Positions 49,608 through 58,763 of a DNA stretch of 64,000 bases are shown here, piece by piece. The translations under genes and the position numbers were made by a program. Location of the stretch: assembly GCF_035594035.1 (NCBI RefSeq), contig NZ_CP141588.1, forward strand, positions 3,218,854 to 3,282,853. The letters run 5' to 3'. The notes under the pieces are model-generated. The model did not search any database and was not told where the DNA came from. It saw only the letters and a list, made by a program, of their open reading frames with translations. This DNA comes from Sphingomonas sp. LY54 (GTDB lineage: Bacteria > Pseudomonadota > Alphaproteobacteria > Sphingomonadales > Sphingomonadaceae). How positions within the stretch are numbered: position 1 is the first letter of the stretch; the number at the start of each line of letters is the position of its first letter.

Positions 49608-50062
49608 GCTTCTTCCTTCGCGAAAACGGGATTGGAGAGTTTCTGGACGCGGCGCTGGTGGCGGTCGCCGCCGAAAGCGGTGGTGAGGAACGCGTTGACG
49701 CAGTCCTTCGCCATCTCGACGCCGATCAGGCGGGCGCCCATGGCGATGACGTTCGCGTCATTATGTTCGCGGGCAAGGCGCGCGGAGAGCGGCTCGGAGA
49801 CGAGCGCGGCGCGGGCCGCAGGATGGCGGTTGACGGCGATCGAGATACCGATGCCCGAGCCGCAGATGGCGACGCCCCTCGTCGCCCGGCCCGAGGCAAT
49901 CGCCTCGGCGAGCTTATAGCCGTAATCGGGATAGTCGACCGAGGCTGCGCCCTCGGGCCCGAGGTCGATCACTTCATGGCCGAGGTCGCGCATGTGCGCG
50001 GCGAGGGCGGCCTTCATTTCGATGGCGGCATGATCGGATGCGATGGCGACACGCTCGGCCAC
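49604..50062 (-). CDS. rpiB: Ribose-5-phosphate isomerase B
   Basis: A 152-residue RpiB (LacA/RpiB family), interconverting ribose-5-P and ribulose-5-P. The N-terminus [13 protein letters not shown], the phosphate loop near YPDYGYKLA and the active-site [14 protein letters not shown] (about 65-78) are recognised; the Cys and His positions are normal. The GTG start at 50062 follows GGAG and directly precedes the conserved start; the longer open frame upstream adds unrelated residues. It lies between hemA and glyA in the leftward housekeeping run. Confidence 0.92.
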   Translation of the reverse strand: MAERVAIASDHAAIEMKAALAAHMRDLGHEVIDLGPEGAASVDYPDYGYKLAEAIASGRATRGVAICGSGIGISIAVNRHPAARAALVSEPLSARLAREHNDANVIAMGARLIGVEMAKDCVNAFLTTAFGGDRHQRRVQKLSNPVFAKEEA

Positions 50063-50171
50063 GCGATACTCCACTGTTGATTGAAGCACATCCTCTAGGG
50101 GAAGAAAGCCGATTCTGCCACCTGATATTGATCTTTTTGTGGGGCCGTAGAAGCCCGACATCGGCCCAGGG

Positions 50172-51386
50172 CTAGGCGGCGAGCCGTAATTCCATGCGGT
50201 CCCAGATCTCGACCAAAGCGGCGGTGAGGTCGCGCATCATTTGCTCGGTATGGGCGGGGCCGGGCGTGAAGCGCAGGCGTTCGGTGCCGCGCGGCACGGT
50301 CGGGAAATTGATCGGCTGCACGTAGACGCCATATTCGGCGAGCAGGATGTCGCTGACCTTCTTGGCGCGAACCGGATCCCCCACCATCAGCGGCACGATA
50401 TGCGTCGTCGACGGCATGACCGGCAGGCCGGCTTCGGCGAACATCTGCTTGAGCAAGGCGGCCGAGACCTGCTGGCCCTCGCGCTCGACGCTGGAGGCCT
50501 TGAGGTGGCGGACGCTGGCGAGCGCCCCGGCGACCAGCACCGGCGACAGCGACGTCGTGAAGATGAAGCCCGGCGCATAGGAGCGGATCACGTCGACGAT
50601 CATCCTGTCGGCGGCGATATAGCCGCCCATCACGCCGAACGCCTTGCCGAGCGTGCCTTCGATGATGGTGAGGCGGTCGGCGACGCCGTCGCGCTCGGAG
50701 ATGCCGCCGCCGCGCGCGCCGTACATGCCGACGGCGTGGACCTCGTCGAGATAGGTGAGGGCGTTATACTTGTCGGCGAGGTCGCAGATTGCGGCGATCG
50801 GCGCGACGTCGGCGTCCATCGAATAGACGCTCTCGAAGGCGATCAGCTTGGGCGCGTCGGGATCGGCGGCGGCGAGCAGCTCCTCGAGATGGGCAAGATC
50901 ATTGTGGCGGAAGACGCGCTTCTCGCAGCCCGAATTGCGGATGCCGGCGATCATCGAGGCGTGGTTCAATTCGTCCGAGAAGATGACGCAGCCCGGCAGG
51001 ATCCTGGCCAGCGTCGCCAGCGTCGCCTCGTTCGAGACATAGCCCGAGGTGAAGAGCAGGGCGCCTTCCTTGCCGTGCAGGTCGGCAAGCTCGCCCTCGA
51101 GATCGACATGATAATGGGTGTTGCCGCCGATGTTGCGGGTGCCGCCCGAGCCGGCGCCGACATCGTGCAGCGCTTCCTCCATCGCCGCGATCACCTTCGG
51201 GTTCTGGCCCATGGCGAGATAGTCGTTGGAGCACCAGACGGTGATCGGCTTCGGGCCATTATGGCCGGCAAAGCAGCGCGCATTGGGATAGGAGCCCTTG
51301 TCGCGCAGGATGTCGATGAAGACGCGATAGCGCCCCTCGGCATGCAGCCGGTCGATAGCCTGCGCGAAGATACGCTGGTAGTCCAA
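50172..51386 (-). CDS. hemA: 5-aminolevulinate synthase
   Basis: A 404-residue PLP enzyme that condenses glycine and succinyl-CoA to 5-aminolevulinate, the first step of haem synthesis by the C4 route used by alphaproteobacteria. Typical motifs are [12 protein letters not shown] (about 50), [15 protein letters not shown] (about 79), [13 protein letters not shown] (about 211) and the PLP Lys in [12 protein letters not shown] (about 245). Glycine comes from glyA in the same operon; hemD is encoded 20 kb away. Confidence 0.97.
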   Translation of the reverse strand: MDYQRIFAQAIDRLHAEGRYRVFIDILRDKGSYPNARCFAGHNGPKPITVWCSNDYLAMGQNPKVIAAMEEALHDVGAGSGGTRNIGGNTHYHVDLEGELADLHGKEGALLFTSGYVSNEATLATLARILPGCVIFSDELNHASMIAGIRNSGCEKRVFRHNDLAHLEELLAAADPDAPKLIAFESVYSMDADVAPIAAICDLADKYNALTYLDEVHAVGMYGARGGGISERDGVADRLTIIEGTLGKAFGVMGGYIAADRMIVDVIRSYAPGFIFTTSLSPVLVAGALASVRHLKASSVEREGQQVSAALLKQMFAEAGLPVMPSTTHIVPLMVGDPVRAKKVSDILLAEYGVYVQPINFPTVPRGTERLRFTPGPAHTEQMMRDLTAALVEIWDRMELRLAA

Positions 51387-51447
51387 TGGTCGTCCCCGGG
51401 GTAGCTCCGCACCTTAATAGCGGATGTGGGCCCTCTAAGACCAGTAG

Positions 51448-52272
51448 CTAAGCGCCGCAACTCCGGGATTTACCCGGTAGAGCGATCATCCGTTCGAGAC
51501 CGAAAGCGGCGAGGCCGGGCCGGTAGGCCTCGACGGCCGGCGTCCAGCGGGTGAAGACCGCCACGCCGGGCTCGGGCGTCTCGGGCCAGCGATGGTCGCG
51601 CGTCAGCCAGGCGGTGCGGCGGGCAATGCCTTCCTTGCCGTCGACGAACGCAATCGGGCGCGGCGCGGCGAAGGCGAGTTCCTCCTCGACCAGCGGGAAG
51701 TGCGTGCAGGCGAGGACGATCGTGTCCATGCGCTCGCCCCCAGGCTGGGAGAGGAGGCCGTCGAGGATGCGGGCATAAGCGGCCCGGTCGGTCGGTTCGC
51801 CGCGGAGTTTGGCTTCGGCCAAATCGACCAGTTCGGCGGAGCCGTGACGGATCACCGTGCAGTCGGCGGCGAATTCCCGCGTCAGCCGGTCGACATAAGG
51901 CTGGCGGACGGTGGCGTTTGTCCCGAGCACACCAATGACCCGGCTTGTGGACAGCGCCGCCGCCGGCTTGATCGCAGGCACGGTGCCGACGATCGGCACG
52001 TCGAGCGCCGCCCGCACCGAATCGAGCGCGATCGTCGAGGCGGTATTGCAGGCTATCACGATCAGTTCGGGATCGAACCGCTCAGCCAGCCGGCCGAGCA
52101 GGGCCGGAACCCGCGCCGCAATCTCGACCTCGCTCCTGGTGCCGTAGGGATAGCCCGCGGAATCGGCGACGTAGACGATCGGGGCATTGGGCATGAGTGC
52201 CCGGATCGGCCGCAGCACGGAGAGGCCGCCAACGCCCGAATCGAATATCAGCAGCGGTCGCGCGTCCCTCAT
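51448..52272 (-). CDS. murI: Glutamate racemase
   Basis: A 274-residue glutamate racemase providing D-glutamate for peptidoglycan. The motifs are IFDSGVGGLSVL (about 8-19), the first catalytic Cys in IACNTAST (about 72) and the second in VLACTHFPL (about 182). The start at 52272 begins the conserved domain; the in-frame extension upstream is unlike the family. It heads the leftward run to hemA and is divergent from plsY. Confidence 0.95.
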   Translation of the reverse strand: MRDARPLLIFDSGVGGLSVLRPIRALMPNAPIVYVADSAGYPYGTRSEVEIAARVPALLGRLAERFDPELIVIACNTASTIALDSVRAALDVPIVGTVPAIKPAAALSTSRVIGVLGTNATVRQPYVDRLTREFAADCTVIRHGSAELVDLAEAKLRGEPTDRAAYARILDGLLSQPGGERMDTIVLACTHFPLVEEELAFAAPRPIAFVDGKEGIARRTAWLTRDHRWPETPEPGVAVFTRWTPAVEAYRPGLAAFGLERMIALPGKSRSCGA

Positions 52273-52389
52273 GCGCTGCCGCTTTAGCGCGCCGGAGCCG
52301 CGGAGCAAGACGGCCCGGCGCCGGTCTGATCCAAATTGTTGCGCCCCCGGTGATTGATGTTAGATTTGCGCCAGTTGGGGGTCGCTTTC

Positions 52390-52995
52390 GTGAATGCTGA
52401 AATTTTGACCGCACCGCTGCTTTCGCTCGCGGTCGGCTACCTTCTGGGTTCGATCCCGTTCGGCGTGCTGCTGACCCGCATGGCAGGCGCGGGCGACCTG
52501 CGCGCAATCGGCTCCGGCAATATCGGCGCCACCAACGTGCTGCGCACCGGGCGCAAGGGCCTTGCGGCGCTGACCCTCCTCCTGGACGGCCTCAAGGGCA
52601 CCGCGGCCATCCTCCTCGTCCGCGCTTTCTATCCGGGCATGGAGGATATTGGCGCGATCGGAGCCCTGATCGGCCATCTCTATCCGGTCTGGCTGCGTTT
52701 CCGCGGCGGCAAGGGCGTCGCCACCTTGATGGGGATCATGGCGGCGCTCCAGTGGGAATCGGCTTTGGTCTATGCCGTCGTCTGGCTCGGCACGCTCGCC
52801 ATCACACGTTACTCCTCGCTGGCCGGAATGACGGCGGCTTTGCTCGCGCCGGTTGCGGCCGCTGCCTTCCAGCGTTTCGACCTCGCCTTGCTCTACCTCG
52901 GCTTCGGCCTGCTCGTCTTCTGGAAGCATCGCAGCAATGTCGAACGGCTGCTCGCCGGCACCGAGCCGCGCGTCGGGAGCAGCAAGGAAGGCTGA
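52390..52995 (+). CDS. plsY: Acyl-phosphate:glycerol-3-phosphate acyltransferase PlsY
   Basis: A 201-residue inner-membrane acyltransferase with five or so membrane helices, transferring acyl groups from acyl-phosphate to glycerol-3-phosphate, the first step of phospholipid synthesis. The three motifs are GSIPFGVLL (about 20), GSGNIGATNVLRTG (about 41) and RFRGGKGVAT (about 101). GTG at 52390 follows a GGGGG ribosome site; ATG at 52357 is an alternative. The TGA stop overlaps the dprA ATG as TGATG. Confidence 0.93.
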   Translation: MNAEILTAPLLSLAVGYLLGSIPFGVLLTRMAGAGDLRAIGSGNIGATNVLRTGRKGLAALTLLLDGLKGTAAILLVRAFYPGMEDIGAIGALIGHLYPVWLRFRGGKGVATLMGIMAALQWESALVYAVVWLGTLAITRYSSLAGMTAALLAPVAAAAFQRFDLALLYLGFGLLVFWKHRSNVERLLAGTEPRVGSSKEG

Positions 52996-54098
52996 TGCAC
53001 GCCCGCGGCGCCTCGGAAGATCAGGTCGCCCGCCTTCGCCTCATCCGCTCGGACAATATCGGCCCGGTCACCTATTTCCAGCTGCTCGCCCGTTTCGGCT
53101 CGCCCCAGGCGGCGCTCGACGCGGTGCCAGACCTCGCCGCGCGCGGCGGCGGGCGTGCGCCCCGGCTCGCCTCCCGTCCCGCGGTCGAGCAGGAGATGGA
53201 GCGGGTCGAACGGCTGGGCGCGCGCTACCTGTTCCTCGGCCAAGGCCTGTACCCGCCGCTGCTGGCCGAACTCGAAGCCGCGCCGCCGGCCCTGATCGTC
53301 CGCGGCCACCAGATTCTGCTCGACAAGCCGGCGGTCGCGCTGGTCGGTGCCCGCAACGCCTCGGCCGCGGCGTGCCGCTTCGCGCGGCAACTGGCCCAGG
53401 ATCTGGGCGGCGCTGGGATGGTCGTGGTGTCGGGCCTCGCCCGCGGTATCGACACGGCCGCGCACGATGGCGCGCTCGAAACCGGCACCGTCGCGGTCGT
53501 CGCCGGCGGCATCGACATCTTCTATCCGCCCGAAAATGAGGGACGGCAGGCTGCGATCGCCGAGCGCGGCCTGCTGGTCGCCGAGCAGCCGCCCGGCGTC
53601 GAGCCGCGTGCCCGCCATTTCCCCTATCGCAACCGCATCATCGCCGGCCTCACCCACGGCACCGTCGTGATCGAAGCGGCGCCGAAATCGGGTTCGCTGA
53701 TTACCGCTCGCCACGCCACCGAATATGGCCGCGAGGTGATGGCGGTGCCGGGCTCGCCGCTCGATCCGCGCGCTCAGGGCTGCAACCAGCTCATCCGCGA
53801 AGGCGCGACTCTCGTCCAGAATGCGGACGACGTGCTGGAGGCGATCCGGCCGCTGCGCATCCGTCCGTTCGCCCAGCCGGGCCAAGATTATGCCGCTCCC
53901 CCGCTCACGCCCGACGTCGAGCAGGGCGAGCGCCGGGCGGTGCTCGACCTGCTCAGCCCGACCCCGGTTCCGGTCGACGAGATCGTCCGCCAGGCCGGGC
54001 TGTCGCCGGCCAGCGTCCAGACCATCCTCCTCGAGCTGGAACTGGCGGGGCGGCTGGAACGTCATGCCGGCGGCAGGGTCAGCCTGATTGCCGCTTGA
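52995..54098 (+). CDS. dprA: DNA-processing protein DprA
   Basis: A 367-residue DprA/Smf. After a short N-terminal helical region comes the Rossmann-type DNA-binding core (about 75-290) with VGARNASAAACRFARQLA (about 116), VVSGLARGIDTAAHDGAL (about 142) and the C-terminal winged-helix (about 310-365, PTPVPVDEIVRQAGLS). DprA loads RecA on incoming single-stranded DNA in natural transformation. The ATG start overlaps the plsY stop (TGATG); the longer open frame upstream is a shadow of plsY. Confidence 0.94.
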   Translation: MHARGASEDQVARLRLIRSDNIGPVTYFQLLARFGSPQAALDAVPDLAARGGGRAPRLASRPAVEQEMERVERLGARYLFLGQGLYPPLLAELEAAPPALIVRGHQILLDKPAVALVGARNASAAACRFARQLAQDLGGAGMVVVSGLARGIDTAAHDGALETGTVAVVAGGIDIFYPPENEGRQAAIAERGLLVAEQPPGVEPRARHFPYRNRIIAGLTHGTVVIEAAPKSGSLITARHATEYGREVMAVPGSPLDPRAQGCNQLIREGATLVQNADDVLEAIRPLRIRPFAQPGQDYAAPPLTPDVEQGERRAVLDLLSPTPVPVDEIVRQAGLSPASVQTILLELELAGRLERHAGGRVSLIAA

Positions 54099-54154
54099 CG
54101 GCGGCCGTCCCCTCATCACCCTACACGTGTACGCGTGAAGGACCATGAACACCT

Positions 54155-56713
54155 ATGAAGCTTGTCGTCGTCGAATCTCCGGCCAAGGCCAAGACCATCG
54201 AGAAATATCTGGGCAGCGGCTATCGCGTCCTGGCCTCCTATGGTCACGTCCGCGATCTCCCGCCCAAGGACGGATCGGTCGACCCCGATGCCGGCTTCGC
54301 GATGGAGTGGGAAAATTATGCCGACAAGGCGAAGCAGCTCAAAGCCATCACCGATGAGGCCAAGAAGGCCGACAGCCTGATCCTCGCGACCGACCCCGAT
54401 CGCGAAGGCGAAGCGATCAGCTGGCACGTCCAGGAGGTGCTGCAAAAGCGCAAGGCGCTGCCCGCCCATGTCGAGCGGGTCACCTTCAACGCCATCACCA
54501 AGTCGGCCGTCACCGAGGCGATGAAGGCGCCGCGGGCGCTCGACGAGGATCTGATCGACGCCTACCGCGCCCGGCGCGCCCTCGATTATCTGGTCGGCTT
54601 CACGCTGTCGCCGGTGCTGTGGCGCAAGCTGCCCGGCGCCAAGTCGGCCGGTCGCGTCCAGTCGGTCGCCTTGCGCCTGATCGTCGACCGCGAGCGCGAG
54701 ATCGAGCTGTTCCGGGCGCAGGAATATTGGAGCGTCTCGGCGACGATGGAGTCCGACGGGACCGAGTTCCTCGCCCGCCTCGTTCGCTTCAAGGGCGAGA
54801 AGATCGACCGCCTGACGATCGGCGACGAAGGCACGGCAATGGCCGCCAAGGCTGCGGTCGAGGCCGGGCGCTTCGCGGTCGCGACGGTCGAGACCAAGCC
54901 GCTCACGCGCAATCCGCCGCCGCCCTTCACGACCTCGACCCTGCAGCAGGAAGCGGCGCGCAAACTGGGATTCTCGGCCAGCCACACGATGCGCATCGCC
55001 CAGCAGCTCTACGAGGACGGCGCGATCACCTACATGCGTACCGATGGCGTACAGATGGCGGAGGAGGCCATTTCCGCCGCGCGCAAGGCGGTCGCGAACC
55101 GCTATGACGCGAGCTACGTGCCGGACAAGCCCCGCATCTACCAGACCAAGGCCAAGAACGCCCAGGAAGCGCACGAGGCGATCCGCCCGACCGACTTCAG
55201 CCGCGACCGCGCCGGATCGGGCGACCATGCCCGCCTCTACGACCTCGTCTTCAAGCGCGCGCTCGCCAGCCAGATGGCGTCGGCGCGGATGGAACGGACC
55301 ACGGTCGAGATGGTCGACGGCACCGGCCAGACGGGCCTGCGCGCGACCGGCCAAGTCGTGCTCTTCCCGGGCTTCCTCGCGCTCTACGAGGAAGGCCGCG
55401 ACGATGAGGCCGACGAGGAAAGTCGCCGCCTGCCGCGCCTCAAGGAAGGCGATGCGCCGGCCAAGAAATCGGTCCATGCCGAGCAGCATTTCACCCAGCC
55501 GCCGCCGCGTTATTCCGAGGCGAGCCTGGTGAAGAAGATGGAGGAGCTCGGCATCGGCCGTCCCTCCACCTACGCCGCGACTTTGCAGACGCTGAAGGAC
55601 CGCGATTACGTCACGGTCGAGAAGAACCGCTTCTTCCCGGCCGAGAGCGGGCGGCTGCTGACCGCCTTCCTCGAGCGCTTCTTCGAGCGCTACGTGTCCT
55701 ACGATTTCACCGCCGGACTCGAGGACCAGCTCGACGATATTTCCGGCGGCCGCGCCGAATGGCAGAAGGTGCTCGAAGCCTTCTGGCGGGACTTCAAGCC
55801 GAAGACGGTCGAGATCATGGAGCAGAAGCCGTCCGAAGTGACGGCGGCGCTCGACGAGTTCCTCGCCCCCTTCCTGTTCCCGGACAAGGGCGACGGCAGC
55901 GATCCGCGCGTCTGCCCGGCCTGCGGCGAGGGCCGGCTGGCGCTGCGCGGCGGCCGTTTCGGCGCCTTCGTCGCCTGCTCCAACTACCCCGAGTGCAAGT
56001 TTACCCGGCGTTTCGCCCAGGGCGGCGAGGAAGCGGGCGGCGACACCGGACCGGAGATTCTCGGCCAGCATCCCGAGACCGGCCAGGACGTGGTCCGCAA
56101 GACCGGCCGCTTCGGACCCTATGTCGAGATGGGCGAGGGCAAGGAGGCCAAGCGCGGTTCGATCCCCAAGGATGCGGGCGAGCTCGACCTCGATTTGGCG
56201 GTGAAATTGCTGTCGCTGCCGCGGACGATCGGCGCGCATCCCGAGACGGGCGAGCCGATTACGGCCAGCATCGGCCGCTACGGCCCCTATCTCGCCCACA
56301 CCGGCAAATATGCGCGCCTCGCCTCGACCGCCGAGGTGTTCGAGACCGGCATGAACGCGGCCGTGGCCAAGCTTGCCGACGCCGCCAATGGCGGCGGCAG
56401 GGGCCGCGGCGCTGCGCGCGAGCCATTGAAGGTGCTGGGCGCTCATCCGCGCACCGAGGCCGAGATCAAGCTGATGGAAGGGCGCTACGGGCCCTATGTC
56501 ACCGACGGCACGACCAATGCCACTTTGCCCAAGACGATCGCGCCCGAGGCGCTGACGCTCGAGGAGGCGGCGCAATTGATCGACGAGCGCGCGGCCAAGG
56601 CGCCGGCCAAGAAGGGCCGCGCGAAGAAGGCCCCGGCGAAAAAGGCTCCGGCGAAGAAAGCCCCGGCCAATAAAGCGGCGGCCAAGAAGCCCGCGGCGAA
56701 GAAGAAGGATTGA
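54155..56713 (+). CDS. topA: DNA topoisomerase I
   Basis: An 852-residue type IA topoisomerase that relaxes negative supercoils. The Toprim domain starts KLVVVESPAKAKTIEKYL and has the acidic triad in ATDPDREGEAISWH (about 88). The active Tyr is in ITYMRTDGVQM (about 293). A Cys4 zinc-finger region lies at CPACGEG...CSNYPEC (about 588-613) and a Lys/Ala/Pro-rich tail fills the last 40 residues. An out-of-frame ATG at 54145 with a better ribosome site (AAGGA) precedes the true ATG at 54155. It belongs to the plsY-dprA-topA-FKBP run. Confidence 0.96.
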   Translation: MKLVVVESPAKAKTIEKYLGSGYRVLASYGHVRDLPPKDGSVDPDAGFAMEWENYADKAKQLKAITDEAKKADSLILATDPDREGEAISWHVQEVLQKRKALPAHVERVTFNAITKSAVTEAMKAPRALDEDLIDAYRARRALDYLVGFTLSPVLWRKLPGAKSAGRVQSVALRLIVDREREIELFRAQEYWSVSATMESDGTEFLARLVRFKGEKIDRLTIGDEGTAMAAKAAVEAGRFAVATVETKPLTRNPPPPFTTSTLQQEAARKLGFSASHTMRIAQQLYEDGAITYMRTDGVQMAEEAISAARKAVANRYDASYVPDKPRIYQTKAKNAQEAHEAIRPTDFSRDRAGSGDHARLYDLVFKRALASQMASARMERTTVEMVDGTGQTGLRATGQVVLFPGFLALYEEGRDDEADEESRRLPRLKEGDAPAKKSVHAEQHFTQPPPRYSEASLVKKMEELGIGRPSTYAATLQTLKDRDYVTVEKNRFFPAESGRLLTAFLERFFERYVSYDFTAGLEDQLDDISGGRAEWQKVLEAFWRDFKPKTVEIMEQKPSEVTAALDEFLAPFLFPDKGDGSDPRVCPACGEGRLALRGGRFGAFVACSNYPECKFTRRFAQGGEEAGGDTGPEILGQHPETGQDVVRKTGRFGPYVEMGEGKEAKRGSIPKDAGELDLDLAVKLLSLPRTIGAHPETGEPITASIGRYGPYLAHTGKYARLASTAEVFETGMNAAVAKLADAANGGGRGRGAAREPLKVLGAHPRTEAEIKLMEGRYGPYVTDGTTNATLPKTIAPEALTLEEAAQLIDERAAKAPAKKGRAKKAPAKKAPAKKAPANKAAAKKPAAKKKD

Positions 56714-56718
56714 GGCTG

Positions 56719-57210
56719 ATGGGGGGACAGAAGGGGATGCTGGCTCTGGTCGGCGGTGCCATCCTGGTTTCGGCGGTGGCGGCGGCGAGCCAGGCGCCGG
56801 TCGAGCGCGACGCAGAATGGCATAACGGCCAAGCCGTCTATCTGATCGGACTCAAGGCGACGGACGGCTGGTCCAACACTGCCAGCGGGCTGCGCTATCG
56901 CCGCGTCAAGGGGGACGGCACGGGCGCAAAGCCGAGCCCGGGCGACACGGTCACGATCCATTATGCCGGCCGGCTGATCGACGGCACCGAGTTCGACAGC
57001 TCGATCGCGCGCGGCGAGCCGGCCACCTTTCCGCTGCCGCGGCTGATCAAGGGCTGGCAGGAAGGCGTGCCTTTGATGGGCGTCGGTGACACCTACGAAT
57101 TCGCCATTCCCTACACGCTGGCTTACGGCGCGAAGGGAAAGGGGCCGATCCCGGGCGGCGCGACCTTGGTCTTCACGATCGAGCTGATCGGCATCGGCGG
57201 GGGCGGCTGA
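56719..57210 (+). CDS. FKBP-type peptidyl-prolyl isomerase, membrane-anchored or exported
   Basis: A 163-residue FKBP. An N-terminal hydrophobic segment (about 7-25, LALVGGAILVSAVAAA) acts as signal or anchor, and the FKBP domain covers about 65-160 (DTVTIHYAGRLIDGTEFDSSIARG, KGWQEGVPLMGVGD, and YGAKGKGPIPGGATLVFTIELI). Most active-site aromatic positions are present. It should catalyse prolyl isomerisation in the periplasm. Start ATG at 56719 is chosen, just after the topA stop; TTG at 56710 is possible. Confidence 0.88.
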   Translation: MGGQKGMLALVGGAILVSAVAAASQAPVERDAEWHNGQAVYLIGLKATDGWSNTASGLRYRRVKGDGTGAKPSPGDTVTIHYAGRLIDGTEFDSSIARGEPATFPLPRLIKGWQEGVPLMGVGDTYEFAIPYTLAYGAKGKGPIPGGATLVFTIELIGIGGGG

Positions 57211-57214
57211 GGCG

Positions 57215-57577
57215 TCAGGCCATCAGGAGCTGGTCGTCGCGATGGTCGGCGAGCAGCTCCATCAGCCCGCCGGTCGCAATGCCCTCAGGAAGGGCGTCGG
57301 CGCGCATCCCGGCGAGCGCCAGGCCGCTCTGGCAGGCGACGATTTCGACGCCCAGAGCCGCGGCTTCACTGAGCAGGTCGCCGAGCTTCGGCAAGCCGGC
57401 CGCGCTGTAGCGGGCGTCGTCGGGCGCTTCGATGGGCGTCTTGAGAAGCCGCACGGCGTCGGCCTGGAGGAATATCCGGGCCGGGCGGTCGAGCGCCGCC
57501 TGCGCCGCCGCCAGCGATAAGGCCGCGTGCAGCCGCGCCGGATCGGCGCCGGCGACGACGATCGTCAGGCCGCGCAT
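57215..57577 (-). CDS. DsrE/TusD-like small protein
   Basis: A 120-residue alpha/beta protein of the DsrE/DsrF family type: LTIVVAGADPARLHAALSLAAA at the start, GVEIVACQSGLALAGM with a Cys at about 88, and DQLLMA at the end. Such proteins relay sulfur or bind small ligands; the Cys in VACQSG matches the position of a persulfide-carrying Cys. It overlaps the moeB stop by 13 bases and is the last gene of the ubi/coa/dut/moeB run. A sulfur role with MoeB is plausible inference. Confidence 0.72.
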   Translation of the reverse strand: MRGLTIVVAGADPARLHAALSLAAAQAALDRPARIFLQADAVRLLKTPIEAPDDARYSAAGLPKLGDLLSEAAALGVEIVACQSGLALAGMRADALPEGIATGGLMELLADHRDDQLLMA

Positions 57578-58317
57578 GCCGGACAGCCCGGATCCTTGGG
57601 GAGCGCGACGGTGCGCAAGCGCAGCGTCAGCGCATCGACGCGCAGCAGCTTGCCGGCGCTGTCCTCGCCGAAGCCGGTGATGACCCGGATCGCCTCCATC
57701 GCGGCGAGGCTGCCCATCACGCCGGCCATGGCGCCGAGCACGCCGAGTTCCGAGCAGCTCTGCTCCTCGCGGTCCGGGTCGTTGCCGACCAGGCAGCGAT
57801 AGCAGGGCTTGTCGGGCTCCCAGCCGCGATAGACGGCGAGCTGCCCGTCGAACTGCGCGACCGAGGCCGAAACGAGCGGCACCTGCATGTGCTGGCAGGT
57901 ATCGGCGACCAGCAGCCGCGTCGCGAAATTGTCGGTGCCGTCGACGACGACGTCGGCGTCCGCCACGATCTTCACCTCGTCGTCCACGCCGAAGCGGGCG
58001 TGGATCACGCGCAGGCCGACATCGGGATTGAGCGCCTCGACGACCGCGCGGGCGCGATCGACCTTGTAGGCGCCCTCGTCGGCGGTCCTGAACAGGGTTT
58101 GGCGCTGGAGGTTGGACAGGGAAACGACATCGTCGTCGACGATCGTCAGGCGGCCGACGCCGGCGGCGGCGAGATACTGGATGACCGGGCTGCCGATCGC
58201 GCCCGCGCCGATCACCGCGACATGGGCGTCGAGCAGCTTGCGCTGGCCCTCGCCGCCGATCTCGCGGAGGACGATATGGCGGGCGTAGCGCTCGAGCTGG
58301 CTGTCGGTCAGGCTCAT
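57565..58317 (-). CDS. moeB: Molybdopterin-synthase adenylyltransferase (MoeB/ThiF family)
   Basis: A 250-residue E1-like adenylyltransferase, which activates the C-terminal Gly-Gly of a MoaD/ThiS-like carrier with ATP. The nucleotide loop VIGAGAIGSPVIQYLAAAG (about 34-52), DDDVVSLSNLQRQ (about 60), the catalytic Cys in EEQSCSELGVLG (about 185) and zinc-binding pairs CYRC (about 171) and CPAC at the C-terminus are visible. No carrier or moa gene is in the window; the neighbour is a DsrE-like protein. Confidence 0.92.
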   Translation of the reverse strand: MSLTDSQLERYARHIVLREIGGEGQRKLLDAHVAVIGAGAIGSPVIQYLAAAGVGRLTIVDDDVVSLSNLQRQTLFRTADEGAYKVDRARAVVEALNPDVGLRVIHARFGVDDEVKIVADADVVVDGTDNFATRLLVADTCQHMQVPLVSASVAQFDGQLAVYRGWEPDKPCYRCLVGNDPDREEQSCSELGVLGAMAGVMGSLAAMEAIRVITGFGEDSAGKLLRVDALTLRLRTVALPKDPGCPACAA

Positions 58318-58319
58318 TC

Positions 58320-58763
58320 CTACCTCCCGGTCGAGCCGAACCCGCCGACGCCGCGCGCGGTCTCATCGAGCTCCCCGACCTCGGCGAAATGCGCGTGTTG
58401 GACGGGCGCCGGGACGAGCTGGGCGATGCGCTCGCCGCGGACGATCTCGAACGGCGCATCGCTGAGATTGGCGAGAATGATCTTCACTTCGCCGCGATAG
58501 TCCGAATCGATCGTCCCGGGCGTGTTGAGGCAGGTGATGCCGTGTTTCAGCGCCAGGCCCGAGCGGGGGCGGACCTGCACTTCATAGCCGTGGGGAATGG
58601 CGATGGCGAAGCCGGTGGTGACGGCGTGCCGCGCACCCGGCGCTAGGGTCAGTTCCTCGGCGGCGACGACGTCGAGGCCGGCGGCATGTTCGGTGGCATA
58701 GGAGGGGAGGGGAAGGCCCTCGCCATGGGGCAGGCGCTTCAGTTCAATGCGTATCGAGGGCAT
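58320..58763 (-). CDS. dut: dUTP diphosphatase
   Basis: A 147-residue trimeric dUTPase, hydrolysing dUTP to dUMP to keep uracil out of DNA. The five motifs are present: AAGLDVVA (about 30), [11 protein letters not shown] (about 65), [13 protein letters not shown] (about 80), [13 protein letters not shown] (about 107) and the C-terminal GVGGFGSTG. The start lies 20 bases inside the end of coaBC; the family N-terminus matches at this ATG. Two bases separate its stop from the moeB start. Confidence 0.96.
   Translation of the reverse strand: MPSIRIELKRLPHGEGLPLPSYATEHAAGLDVVAAEELTLAPGARHAVTTGFAIAIPHGYEVQVRPRSGLALKHGITCLNTPGTIDSDYRGEVKIILANLSDAPFEIVRGERIAQLVPAPVQHAHFAEVGELDETARGVGGFGSTGR

Noticed and set aside
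54116..56575. An 800-codon minus-strand frame opposite topA
   Set aside because: topA is unmistakable on the plus strand; the antisense translation is an Arg/Gly/Ala-rich composition artefact.
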